From contig NZ_JSYN01000003.1 in assembly GCF_000812965.1 (NCBI RefSeq), forward strand, positions 124,001 to 188,000: a stretch of DNA of 64,000 nucleotides, in the 5' to 3' direction. This document shows positions 41,959-50,567 of the stretch, piece by piece; the stretch's first letter is position 1; every line of letters begins with the position of its first letter. A program made the position numbers and the translations under genes. This stretch comes from Pedobacter kyungheensis. Its GTDB lineage: Bacteria; Bacteroidota; Bacteroidia; Sphingobacteriales; Sphingobacteriaceae. The notes beneath the pieces were generated by a model. It was not told the origin of the DNA, ran no database searches, and saw nothing but the letters and a program-made list of their open reading frames with translations.

Positions 41959-44748
41959 ATGACTAATAAAACGCAACTCAGAACCCACCAGTTAGAAATT
42001 CTTGAAACATTAAACTCACGCGTTAACCTCAAGCAAAAACAAACTATTATTTCCATGGTCCCTGGTAGTGGTAAAACACTATTGATTGGTGTTTTCCTGA
42101 AAGATTATCTTGAATCGCAGAAACAAAAGGCGAGAGTTTTGATTATTTGTGACTCTCTACTGGTTAGGGCGCAAACTATTTTGATTTTAAGTGAGGAACT
42201 TTCAGAAAAAGTAGGCACGTTATCAGATATCAGAAGCAGTAGGGTAATTGCCGCACATGCTGCAGAATTACGGGATCGCCTGGAAACCTCTAACCGAAAA
42301 AACGCTTTTGATTTGGTAATTTTCCTGGATACCAAATATTCGGCTTATCAAAAATTCAATGAAAACAATGGTCAAAAGGCCTGGTTTGAAATTATATTTA
42401 CCGGCCCGGCAGAGCAAAATGGCATTTTTGGAGAACTGAATTACCGTTATACTTTTAAGGACGCGATCGGAGATGGCATATACTGCCCATACACGCTGAT
42501 TAGCGTGAATCTTGAAATGAATGACGAAGAACAGCTTGCCCACGAATTATTTTTGAGGCTTGCACAGCACGAACCAAAGAAAACAAGCAGTCCATCTATC
42601 TTAGAATCTGAAGGTTATCTCAAGATACTGTGCAATGACATCGTAACCAGGAGTAGAGCTGAAAAAACTTTAATCCTAGCACCCAATATCCAGACAGCAG
42701 AACGTATTAGTGAACTTTTAAATAACATTCATAGCAGTGAAACCTTTGCCACCAGTATCCATACAGGTAAAAAGCGGGAAAGTATTAATGGTATTATCGA
42801 TGATTTTGACAATCCAACTTCTGCTTTGCGGATTTTGATTGTGGTCGGCTTGATACCTTTAATTAGCAGGATACGAACTACCAGAAACCTCATCCCGCTG
42901 AGAAAAAGCGCCAGCACTTTGCTTTCTGTACTGGGCTACTCGCTCAGACGTTTTCAAGGTAAGGAATCAGTAACGGTTTTTGATTATATTGGGGTAAGAA
43001 AACTATTAAATGACCCAGAACTCGATGGCCTTCCAATAGAGGATGATATTGAAGTGATCGATGCTAAAAAGCTTCTCGCCGAGGCCCATTACATCAGTTT
43101 CAGGGATAAAAAGAATATTGACCCAGTCCTGGCCGTTGACGAACTCGCTGAGGAACTTAGCGATATTATTAAAGTTATTCCTGGCGAACAGGGGGCAATG
43201 ATCGGTATTTTTGGTAACTGGGGCCGCGGAAAAACCTTTTTAATGGACATTGTTTGGAAAAAACTGGTAGAAGACCAGAGCTTCCATAGGATAGACTTTC
43301 ATGCCTGGCGGTACCAGGATACACCTGCCACCTGGGCCTATTTATATGAGCTCCTTGCTGAGGCTTATTTTGACCATGGAGAAAAAAAATGGTATAAACC
43401 TAAATGGATAACCAGTTATTTCAACAGGTTAAAACTCAACCTCATTCGGGAAAAATTCCTTACCGTTGTTAAATTAGTAGGGACAATAGCCTTTGGAGTG
43501 ATTCTTATCCCAGCAGTGAAACTTTATCTAAAAAGTGATAACGACTTATTGAATTTCTTCAGGTGGCCAGCCAGTTTCTCGGTTTTTGCCTATACCGCTT
43601 GGAAATCGCTGGAAAAAGATTACAGTGCGAAAGCTAAAGATGTATTTTCAAAGTATTTCTTAAAACACTCTTTCAAAGACCATTTGGGGCTACAAGCGGA
43701 AATACAACAAGAGACCCAGAAGCTTGTTAAATGCTGGATCCCGAAAAAAGACCTCGGTAAGAAAAGGCTCATACTATTCGTAGATGACATCGACCGTTGC
43801 AATGAGCTAAAAGTAATCCAAATCATTGATTCCCTGAGGGTACTTTTAGAAGATCATGAAATTGCAGAAAGGGTTGTCATCTTAGCCGCGATAGATGAGC
43901 GTTTCTTAAAACTAGCAATAAAAACGAAGTACACACAGCTACTGTCTGTCGAGAAAAAAGATGCGGAACAAAGTGCAACCGACCTCAACCGGGTAACGGA
44001 TGAATACATGGATAAACTCTTCATCTCCGGAATTAGGCTTGGTAACCTTTCCCGTTTAGACAGGGACGATTTCATGCTGTCATTGACCAAACCAGACAGA
44101 TCTTCTGATGCTGTGCTTAAATCACTTGAAGAGATCATCTCCGATGAACAGCGTACAATCGATTCCCGGATGACCCCATTTCTGCAAGATATACTGCTCC
44201 AGGATGATATCGAAAGAAGTTATGACCAGCAGCAATATGATGAAGGCTTAATGGAGGGGACTATTGACGAAGAGTATTACCCTGAATATCTCGAACCCTC
44301 TGAGCCGATATCCATTGACCAGCCTATCCGTACCAAAGAAAAGCTATCTGAAGATGAAGTTGCAATACTCAGATATGCAACAATTTGGTTTGAAGACGCA
44401 ACGCCCCGCCAGATACGAATATTTTACTATCGATATCTAATGGCTAAAAATCTTCTAGATCGCCGATACCGCGCACTAGCCAGAAACAACACCTGGAAGA
44501 ATCCCCGGCACTCTGCAATTCTTGCCAGGTTGATCATCCACTATACCAATCAAAATTCCAATGTAAATAAAAACAGGGAGCCGGAAGGAAAACAAAGTAA
44601 ACAACAGGTATCACTTCAGGAACGCCTGAAAGCGGCCATGAAATCCAATACTGAGAAGATGTCTGTGGATCCGCTCCATAAAGTTTTGATGCCCACTCAA
44701 GACTATCTGCTAATGCTAAAAGTCCTTGATACAGTGATAGCATATTAA
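41959..44748 (+). CDS. Fusion of a degenerate SF2-helicase-like domain and a KAP P-loop NTPase
   Basis: 929 residues. N-terminal part: Walker A TIISMVPGSGKTLLIGVFLK (about 29-48), RVLIICDSLLVRAQTILIL, DLVIFLDTKYSAY in place of a DEAD/H box, and LGYSLRRFQGKE near motif VI, so the second half of the helicase looks altered. From about residue 400: KAP Walker A AMIGIFGNWGRGKTFLMDIV (about 415), IDFHAWRYQDTPATWAYLYE, two membrane spans (VKLVGTIAFGVILIPAVKLY; SFSVFAYTAW) and Walker B RLILFVDDIDRCNELKVIQI (about 602). KAP NTPases occur in mobile elements and defence islands; this fusion is not one I can name. Single gene, no obvious partner. Confidence 0.78.
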   Translation: MTNKTQLRTHQLEILETLNSRVNLKQKQTIISMVPGSGKTLLIGVFLKDYLESQKQKARVLIICDSLLVRAQTILILSEELSEKVGTLSDIRSSRVIAAHAAELRDRLETSNRKNAFDLVIFLDTKYSAYQKFNENNGQKAWFEIIFTGPAEQNGIFGELNYRYTFKDAIGDGIYCPYTLISVNLEMNDEEQLAHELFLRLAQHEPKKTSSPSILESEGYLKILCNDIVTRSRAEKTLILAPNIQTAERISELLNNIHSSETFATSIHTGKKRESINGIIDDFDNPTSALRILIVVGLIPLISRIRTTRNLIPLRKSASTLLSVLGYSLRRFQGKESVTVFDYIGVRKLLNDPELDGLPIEDDIEVIDAKKLLAEAHYISFRDKKNIDPVLAVDELAEELSDIIKVIPGEQGAMIGIFGNWGRGKTFLMDIVWKKLVEDQSFHRIDFHAWRYQDTPATWAYLYELLAEAYFDHGEKKWYKPKWITSYFNRLKLNLIREKFLTVVKLVGTIAFGVILIPAVKLYLKSDNDLLNFFRWPASFSVFAYTAWKSLEKDYSAKAKDVFSKYFLKHSFKDHLGLQAEIQQETQKLVKCWIPKKDLGKKRLILFVDDIDRCNELKVIQIIDSLRVLLEDHEIAERVVILAAIDERFLKLAIKTKYTQLLSVEKKDAEQSATDLNRVTDEYMDKLFISGIRLGNLSRLDRDDFMLSLTKPDRSSDAVLKSLEEIISDEQRTIDSRMTPFLQDILLQDDIERSYDQQQYDEGLMEGTIDEEYYPEYLEPSEPISIDQPIRTKEKLSEDEVAILRYATIWFEDATPRQIRIFYYRYLMAKNLLDRRYRALARNNTWKNPRHSAILARLIIHYTNQNSNVNKNREPEGKQSKQQVSLQERLKAAMKSNTEKMSVDPLHKVLMPTQDYLLMLKVLDTVIAY

Positions 44749-44844
44749 AGAAATATTGATGTCAATAAAACACACTGGTGGTATAATTTTCCACCCGGTA
44801 AAGCTCGGATTCTGCCAAAACAAAAGGAGGAAAGGTATAAAAAG

Positions 44845-44883
44845 TTCCCGGCGTAAAATCCCCCGGGATGTTTATGCCGGAAA
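44845..44883. terminator. Imperfect hairpin between convergent genes
   Basis: TTCCCGGCGTAAAATCCC pairs imperfectly with GGGATGTTTATGCCGGAA just past the end of the KAP gene. It lies in the 327-bp gap before the end of mcrC, which has no other gene. Either strand could be served. Confidence 0.5.
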
Positions 44884-45075
44884 TCCTTTGCGTGCCACAA
44901 CTAAGCCCTAATTTTGATTAAGAGTTAAATAAAAACCTAAATAGAAAGTAAAATAAAAATGCCTTTTTAAAGATTACTAAAGTTTTTCATTCTTCTACGG
45001 TGGAGATTTGGAGATTCCTCGCAGGATAATCCCAGCCAGTAATCTATAGCTTGCAGTAAATGCTTCCACCAGGTG

Positions 45076-46326
45076 CTATACTTTGCAGTAAGTACCAATT
45101 GTCTTGGCGATATCCTTTTGCCATAGCGCGAGCTGCTGAGAGGGGTACATTGAAATATCAAATTTCAACCTGAGCACCGAACACCTATAGTATCCATGTC
45201 CGGACTCCTCATGATGGAAATGACCATCCACAAAACCCTCGTCAGCTCCGGGATAGCAAAGGATTGTGTGGTCAGAGCTGAAATATTTTGTGTAGGCATA
45301 CATCTGTTGCAGATCGGCATATCCCGGTTTATTGCCATAAGGCAGCTTCCATTTCGTATCCAGGACAAAGGTTTTTTCCCCACTTTTTATTACCACATCA
45401 GGCCTGAGGTTAACTGGCCTTTTCCCAAAAAGCCTCCAATAAGGTTTATTGGCCTGTGGTTCAATTGTTGCATCGACCAGATATTTTTTAAGGCTCAGGT
45501 ACACAAACTTTTCCCATAGCTGGTTCATGTCAAACATCAATGCCATGACCCGGCTTTTCCCTGCGTTGATATCGGGATGGTAATTGAGCAATAAAAGCCG
45601 CGACATCATCAGCGCTTTGCGGTAATGCTCATTTTTCCTGGAATAAACAATCTTTTCGAACGTATCTTCAGACACGTAGATATCATTCATATCGGGGAAA
45701 TCGAGCATTATTGCTTCTACATTTGTATGGACATGGCCAGTATGGTTAAAGGTTTTGATCAGCTTTAGCGTCTTGTACAACAGCTGGTTAAGGAGGTTAT
45801 CGCGGTCATATAAAGTATATTTCACAAAAAAACGTTCCTGGTGAACAATATTTTTGGTCAGGTGCTTTTGGAAAAGTAATTTACCTTTAAGTGAGGTTGT
45901 ATTCCCTTCTTGCTTCCTGTACTTTTTCAATAGCCCTTGATGAAGGATCACTTGTACCTCTTTAATAAATTCCGCAATATACAAATCAAGTATATTGTTC
46001 TTTTTAAGCTTTAAGTTCGCATCATTGGTAGAGATGACGTCCAATACGCCCACTTTGCGCAGCATATCAACAAGAACCTTTCTCCACTGCTGCTTACTAC
46101 CCCGGTCAATTTTGGGCAACACTTCAATATTTAAGTGGCCCAAAGCAATTACCCCTACATAACCACAAAATTTCACCCCTTTGTGGATGAGGGAATAGTA
46201 AGGAACCCCTTCCTCCCCTGCATGAAGTTGTAGGCATTCCAATTCTTTTACGGACAACCTGCCGTCCTCGGGTTGGCCGAGACGGAGACTATCGTGCTCA
46301 AATACTGTAATAGTACGTTTAAGCAT
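45076..46326 (-). CDS. mcrC: McrC-like endonuclease subunit of a McrBC system
   Basis: I start at the ATG at 46326 (MLKRTITVFEHDSLRLGQPE), which overlaps the end of mcrB by 8 bp. About 416 residues. The N-terminal McrC region (KFCGYVGVIALGHLNIEVLP, KIDRG) is followed by the nuclease core LRPDVVIKSGEKTFVLDTKW, K, in which D of RPDVV and D/K of LDTKWK are PD-(D/E)XK residues. McrC cuts modified or foreign DNA together with the McrB GTPase that precedes it. A complete pair is present. Confidence 0.9.
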   Translation of the reverse strand: MLKRTITVFEHDSLRLGQPEDGRLSVKELECLQLHAGEEGVPYYSLIHKGVKFCGYVGVIALGHLNIEVLPKIDRGSKQQWRKVLVDMLRKVGVLDVISTNDANLKLKKNNILDLYIAEFIKEVQVILHQGLLKKYRKQEGNTTSLKGKLLFQKHLTKNIVHQERFFVKYTLYDRDNLLNQLLYKTLKLIKTFNHTGHVHTNVEAIMLDFPDMNDIYVSEDTFEKIVYSRKNEHYRKALMMSRLLLLNYHPDINAGKSRVMALMFDMNQLWEKFVYLSLKKYLVDATIEPQANKPYWRLFGKRPVNLRPDVVIKSGEKTFVLDTKWKLPYGNKPGYADLQQMYAYTKYFSSDHTILCYPGADEGFVDGHFHHEESGHGYYRCSVLRLKFDISMYPSQQLALWQKDIAKTIGTYCKV

Positions 46327-49240
46327 AACTGGAAAGCTTTTTCCCCAATAACAGGTCAAGCGCACCCTCGAAGTTTATGATGTGCTTTTTGCCGTCCAAG
46401 TCAATTTCAAAAGTTTCCTTTACCCTGTAATCCAAAATTTCATATACAGCTTTTCCGTCCAGTTCATCCGGATCAAAATCAAATTGGGCAAAAACTTCCC
46501 CGCCCCCTAGTTTTTTTTCACGGATAAAACCGGCTCCAAGCACAGGTCCTATTTTCGAAAGATCCCCATAGAAGTATTCCTGTAATAACGGAATTACCTT
46601 ATTATATATAACATGCCTAAGATCTTCCATAGAATAAATGGACATAAAATAAGAATGTCCGATCACATGGTCAGCTGACAGTAGCTTCTCCAGCCTCGCA
46701 TTAATGCTCATCAAAAAAACTTTCAGGTTGAACCCGTTGAAATTTTCGCCAAAAATGCGCTCATCCGCGCCAGCGTATTTCATCTTATTCCAGATCTCTT
46801 CCTTTTTATCCTCATTCATTTCTTCCAGTTCACTGGCGCCCAGGAAATGGTAAAGCGGAGTTTCCTTTTCCAAAAATTTGGGATCGTTCCAGGGCTTATC
46901 TTCGTAAGCCCACCAAAGCTGCCAGATCAGGCGCCTTGAGTCCAGAAGTTCTGCTCGAGAAGGCATTTCCTCGAAGCTGAACCTTCTTCGTAAAGCGGTG
47001 TCAAGTGCTTCCACACTCCTGTCCGCGGTATTCATCGTTCCGATAATGTAGAGGTTACGCGGTACACTGAAAGCATGCGCAGAATATGGAAGGATAATGC
47101 GCAATTCCTCATCAGCATCTTTTCGTTTGGAATCCTCGATTAGGGTGATGAGTTCTCCAAAAATCTGCGAGATGTTCCCCCTATTGATTTCATCTATAAT
47201 GAGTACAAAATTCTTCTTTGTATTATCTTCATCGGTTACCTGGAATGGGTAATGTGCTTGAATATGCTCGCTTATAGCAATCGTGTAAGACTTCCAGTCG
47301 TCAACTATGCCGTTGGTCATATAGTTCATGACCATACTTCTGGTCACCACCATTTCAGTCGCATTCTCTGTTTGTGGAATTGCGACGACATTGTGATTTG
47401 AATTGATCCGGATATTGAAAGGTTTTTTGAGTTTGGGAGTGTAAAGGACCAGTACATTTTCGTTCTCCACCACCTCATTGACAAACTTATCGTAGGAATC
47501 GTCAAAACCCGAAACCGATTTTGTTTTTGACGCCTGTAGACAGATTTTTTTGAACAGCCCGTCAGTTACCTGGTAATTTACAGCGCCTTCAGTTCCTTTG
47601 GGTGAAACTGGCTTGATGCCTTCAATAAAATCCTCGTAAGACATGCTCTGATGAAATGTACAAAAGGCAATCTGACCCTTACCATTATCAAAATCACTGA
47701 TCAACAGATCCCGGAACTGCCGGGTAAGCGCATGCCTATCATTACGATTAGCAGCATAAAATACCGGATCAATAATTTTTAGCGCCCTATCAATTGTATG
47801 ATAGGTTTTTCCTGTCCCGGGGGGACCATATAGGATTTGGTTGAGTTCCATCTTTTCAAAATTGTTTTTTTCAGACACTTTTTCAGGATCCAAAGGCATT
47901 ACATATCTTACCCTATCAGCAATACTGTTTTCAAGAAAAAGCAGCTGCTCTGTTATTTGGTCGACGACATCTTCGTCAAAGGGATTTAAACCTGTTTTTG
48001 TTCCGATACTATGCCCATCCTGCCATGGAATCCATTCCAATCCTTCAGGCAGTTCATTTCCGATCAATGTTTTAAATTTCTGAGCCTGTTTACCCTCAAA
48101 ATGGATATCCACAAAAAAACAGTTTTTATAAGCATTACGGGTCCGGATGGAAACTTCAAAATGGGCATCCCGATTTCCGATCAGCCCGGCGGCATCACGG
48201 ATCCAGACATAACTGTCTTTTCTTCCACTGAATCCATTGTCCTTTAAATGCGCATAGTCAATCGAGAAGTCTTTCAGAATAGATTCTTCTTCCTGCATGG
48301 CCGACTGGAGGTCACCGATCACACTTTTAAATGTGACCTCATTTTTATCAAGCATTTTGTATAAGATATCCTGTGCTAAAAGTTTATGGTGCTGATCCTG
48401 AAATAACCCCGGTGGAAGCTTTTCGGATACGATTTCCAGCAGTTCGCTATCCGGCTTGATATACCGTTCAACCAAATCCTCAACAAGTTTCAGGTAATGG
48501 ATATATTTCTCATTTTTCTTTTTAGTTTTCTCTCCAAGCTTGATGCAATATTTAACATAGAAAGAGCTCTTGTAAAAAGTATATTTTTCCGGGTATTTAA
48601 CCGTGAGAAAGGTCGCAATCGCGCGCTCATCCTGATGATGGAACAATGTCTGCCCCATTGCCCGGTAGGCCTCATCGATCATGGCCTGGAACAGGTTAAT
48701 CCGCTCACCAAGGAGAAGATTTTCATTAAAAAGAACTTCAAGTGCTTCCCTGTAAGCCTGCGGATTCTCAGCTAGAATATGGTTCCTGACGCCCCTAGTA
48801 GTGTGAAAGATCAGGTTATCGTAAGTAATTGTCCTGATTTTCTCGGCAAAATCCAGGCCGCTGAGATCAGGCTTTCCACCAATGTCCTTTAACATCCGCC
48901 ATTTATAAAGCTCATCATTCAGCCCTTTTTCAACCAGATCCTCTTTATACCCCTCAATCATTTGCTGGACCGGATCATTAGTACGCTTTTCAATCATAAA
49001 TTCCGCCCCAAGCAATAAAAGAAAACGCTGGGCCATACTGGTTGTAAACTGATCATGAGCCAATAATTCCCCGTTTGCAAATTCATTTGCTATCACAATC
49101 ACGTGTTTGGGCGGGTATTTTTTATTTTCATAGGAAAGGTCATATATCGATGACTTCCCAAGCGGGTATCTCAGTCCATTTTCACGGATATCGGCAATGG
49201 CCTGTAGAACATGTTCTTTGGTAATATTCTTAGGGATCAA
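46319..49240 (-). CDS. mcrB: McrB-like GTPase with N-terminal recognition domains
   Basis: 973 residues from a TTG start at 49240 (the frame has a stop a few codons upstream and no better ATG). N-terminal part: ITKEHVLQAIADIRENGLRY, then LSYENKKYPPKHVIVIANEF, a winged-helix-like head domain seen in ScoMcrA-like and other McrB proteins; then a long helical region. The AAA+ core has ILYGPPGTGKTYHTIDRALK (about 470), FVLIIDEINRGNISQIFGEL (about 683) and YIIGTMNTADRSVEALDTAL. It hydrolyses GTP to drive the McrC nuclease. Which modification or signal it detects is unknown. Confidence 0.9.
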   Translation of the reverse strand: MIPKNITKEHVLQAIADIRENGLRYPLGKSSIYDLSYENKKYPPKHVIVIANEFANGELLAHDQFTTSMAQRFLLLLGAEFMIEKRTNDPVQQMIEGYKEDLVEKGLNDELYKWRMLKDIGGKPDLSGLDFAEKIRTITYDNLIFHTTRGVRNHILAENPQAYREALEVLFNENLLLGERINLFQAMIDEAYRAMGQTLFHHQDERAIATFLTVKYPEKYTFYKSSFYVKYCIKLGEKTKKKNEKYIHYLKLVEDLVERYIKPDSELLEIVSEKLPPGLFQDQHHKLLAQDILYKMLDKNEVTFKSVIGDLQSAMQEEESILKDFSIDYAHLKDNGFSGRKDSYVWIRDAAGLIGNRDAHFEVSIRTRNAYKNCFFVDIHFEGKQAQKFKTLIGNELPEGLEWIPWQDGHSIGTKTGLNPFDEDVVDQITEQLLFLENSIADRVRYVMPLDPEKVSEKNNFEKMELNQILYGPPGTGKTYHTIDRALKIIDPVFYAANRNDRHALTRQFRDLLISDFDNGKGQIAFCTFHQSMSYEDFIEGIKPVSPKGTEGAVNYQVTDGLFKKICLQASKTKSVSGFDDSYDKFVNEVVENENVLVLYTPKLKKPFNIRINSNHNVVAIPQTENATEMVVTRSMVMNYMTNGIVDDWKSYTIAISEHIQAHYPFQVTDEDNTKKNFVLIIDEINRGNISQIFGELITLIEDSKRKDADEELRIILPYSAHAFSVPRNLYIIGTMNTADRSVEALDTALRRRFSFEEMPSRAELLDSRRLIWQLWWAYEDKPWNDPKFLEKETPLYHFLGASELEEMNEDKKEEIWNKMKYAGADERIFGENFNGFNLKVFLMSINARLEKLLSADHVIGHSYFMSIYSMEDLRHVIYNKVIPLLQEYFYGDLSKIGPVLGAGFIREKKLGGGEVFAQFDFDPDELDGKAVYEILDYRVKETFEIDLDGKKHIINFEGALDLLLGKKLSSYA

Positions 49241-49709
49241 TTGAGCGTTGTTTTAATGTGATCATTATCTTAAAGACCAGCGGTCTAAGACGGTCCAAAA
49301 TAGCAAATAATTATCATCTGTGGATGATTTACAATATTCTGATGCGTAATAAATGCTTTTTTACCCATATTTTCGGCGCGCCATTTTAACTCCAAAAGAA
49401 AAAATCACCATTGGCGCAATCCTGTGATCAAAGCTGCTTGCCTGACCAAAGATGTTACCGATCAGCGAAAATCGGTTTAAAACCAAAAAGGTAGTGGCTT
49501 TAATATTTGAAGTCAACAGAAATTAGGCCTGTCCGAAACAAATCGAACAGTCCCATTTACCTTAAACTTCCAGAAAAGTGGTGCATCCGGCGGGTGTTAA
49601 TTTACCGCAATGGTGTAAGATATCATTAAAACCCAGTCAGCCGCCCTAATTTTTAAAAACAAACTTTGTGATATTTGCTTAAATACAACCCATAACCAAA
49701 TTTCCCGTC
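49241..49709. other. Intergenic region between mcrB and the 128-residue gene
   Basis: No gene is seen on either strand. An inverted repeat GACCAGCGGTC (49276-49286) lies upstream of mcrB and might be an operator. A GATATTTGC sequence near 49671 resembles one at 13650 ahead of the phosphorylase gene and may be part of a promoter. Confidence 0.35.
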
Positions 49710-50096
49710 ATGAAAATAACCCTAGACGATTTAGCACAAAAATTCCAGCTATTATTCACCAAGGTAGAGCTGATCGAGCAAAAACTTAATTCACCAAGTT
49801 TAAGGAGAAAAGCTACTTTAGTTTCCGGCTTTCCAATCCAGGAACTTCTTTCCTTTAAAAATGAACTTGAGCAGGTTTACGATAAATTTGCTGTTTTAAC
49901 CCCGCAGGCACTGTACCTCGATATCTTCGATACCCTAAAACAGATAGAAACCACTACCAATGAGATCAAGGAATCAACCGGATTTGTAAAAAACATCTTT
50001 GTAAAAGAAAAAGTAAAACCGGTAAAGGAAAAAGTCCCCAAACAGGAGATTATAGATAGCTTTACAATTAAATACCTCAAATCAATGAAAAAATAA
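49710..50096 (+). CDS. Small coiled-coil protein, first of an HTH pair
   Basis: 128 residues, starting MKITLDDLAQKFQLLFTKVE, LIEQKLNSPS with a leucine-rich coil, then a Lys-rich C-terminus VKEKVKPVKEKVPKQEIIDS and FTIKYLKSMKK. The next gene opens with a similar coiled coil (VVRQLFEKVERIESMLEKLH), suggesting they associate. A decayed copy of its 3' half occurs at 53270-53429. Function unknown; may be a DNA-binding accessory. Confidence 0.6.
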   Translation: MKITLDDLAQKFQLLFTKVELIEQKLNSPSLRRKATLVSGFPIQELLSFKNELEQVYDKFAVLTPQALYLDIFDTLKQIETTTNEIKESTGFVKNIFVKEKVKPVKEKVPKQEIIDSFTIKYLKSMKK

Positions 50097-50130
50097 GGAT
50101 AGATAAACCGCTACTTCTTTAACACCAACC

Positions 50131-50177
50131 TACCCAATGTTGGACAGCCGATAAAAAACTTTGCCCAACATTGTATC
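50131..50177 (+). promoter_or_regulatory. Two palindromic sites upstream of the HTH gene
   Basis: TACCCAATGTTGGACAG (50131) and TTGCCCAACATTGTATC (50161) are imperfect palindromes with a CCAA-N2-TTG core, 30 bp apart, directly before the HTH gene start. The core matches the TCCAATATTGGA elements at 13488 and 41600. They could be self-binding sites of the HTH protein. Confidence 0.6.
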
Positions 50178-50191
50178 AAACTGAATCAATT

Positions 50192-50533
50192 ATGGAAACC
50201 TTTGGTTTTGAAAAACTTCCCGAAGTAGTAAGGCAGCTGTTTGAAAAAGTTGAACGCATTGAATCAATGCTAGAAAAACTTCATCCCAGCGAAGAAGACC
50301 AGGACGAACTCTTCAACATCCAGCAGGCAGCAGACTACCTGAAAGTATCCGTACAATCAATTTATGCCAAGGTCAGCAGACTGGAAATACCGGTAAACAA
50401 GCCTGGCAAACGGTTATACTTCAGCAAACGCGAACTCCGCAGCTGGGTAGCCAATTCCAGGCGGAAAACCGCCACCGAAATGATCGGTGAACTCAAATTA
50501 ACAGTGGAAAAAAGTAACTCCAGATTGTACTGA
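50192..50533 (+). CDS. Excisionase-type helix-turn-helix protein with coiled coil
   Basis: From the ATG at 50192 (METFGFEKLPEVVRQLFEKV) the product is 113 residues: an N-terminal coil, then the HTH FNIQQAADYLKVSVQSIYAK and wing VNKPGKRLYFSKRELRSWVA, typical of MerR/excisionase-type small DNA-binding proteins of Bacteroidota elements. The decayed copy at 53541 shows the gene has been duplicated. Two palindromes lie upstream. It might regulate excision or transfer, but no target is proven. Confidence 0.75.
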   Translation: METFGFEKLPEVVRQLFEKVERIESMLEKLHPSEEDQDELFNIQQAADYLKVSVQSIYAKVSRLEIPVNKPGKRLYFSKRELRSWVANSRRKTATEMIGELKLTVEKSNSRLY

Positions 50534-50567
50534 TAACCCTGGAACCATCAATAATGATGATCAATGG

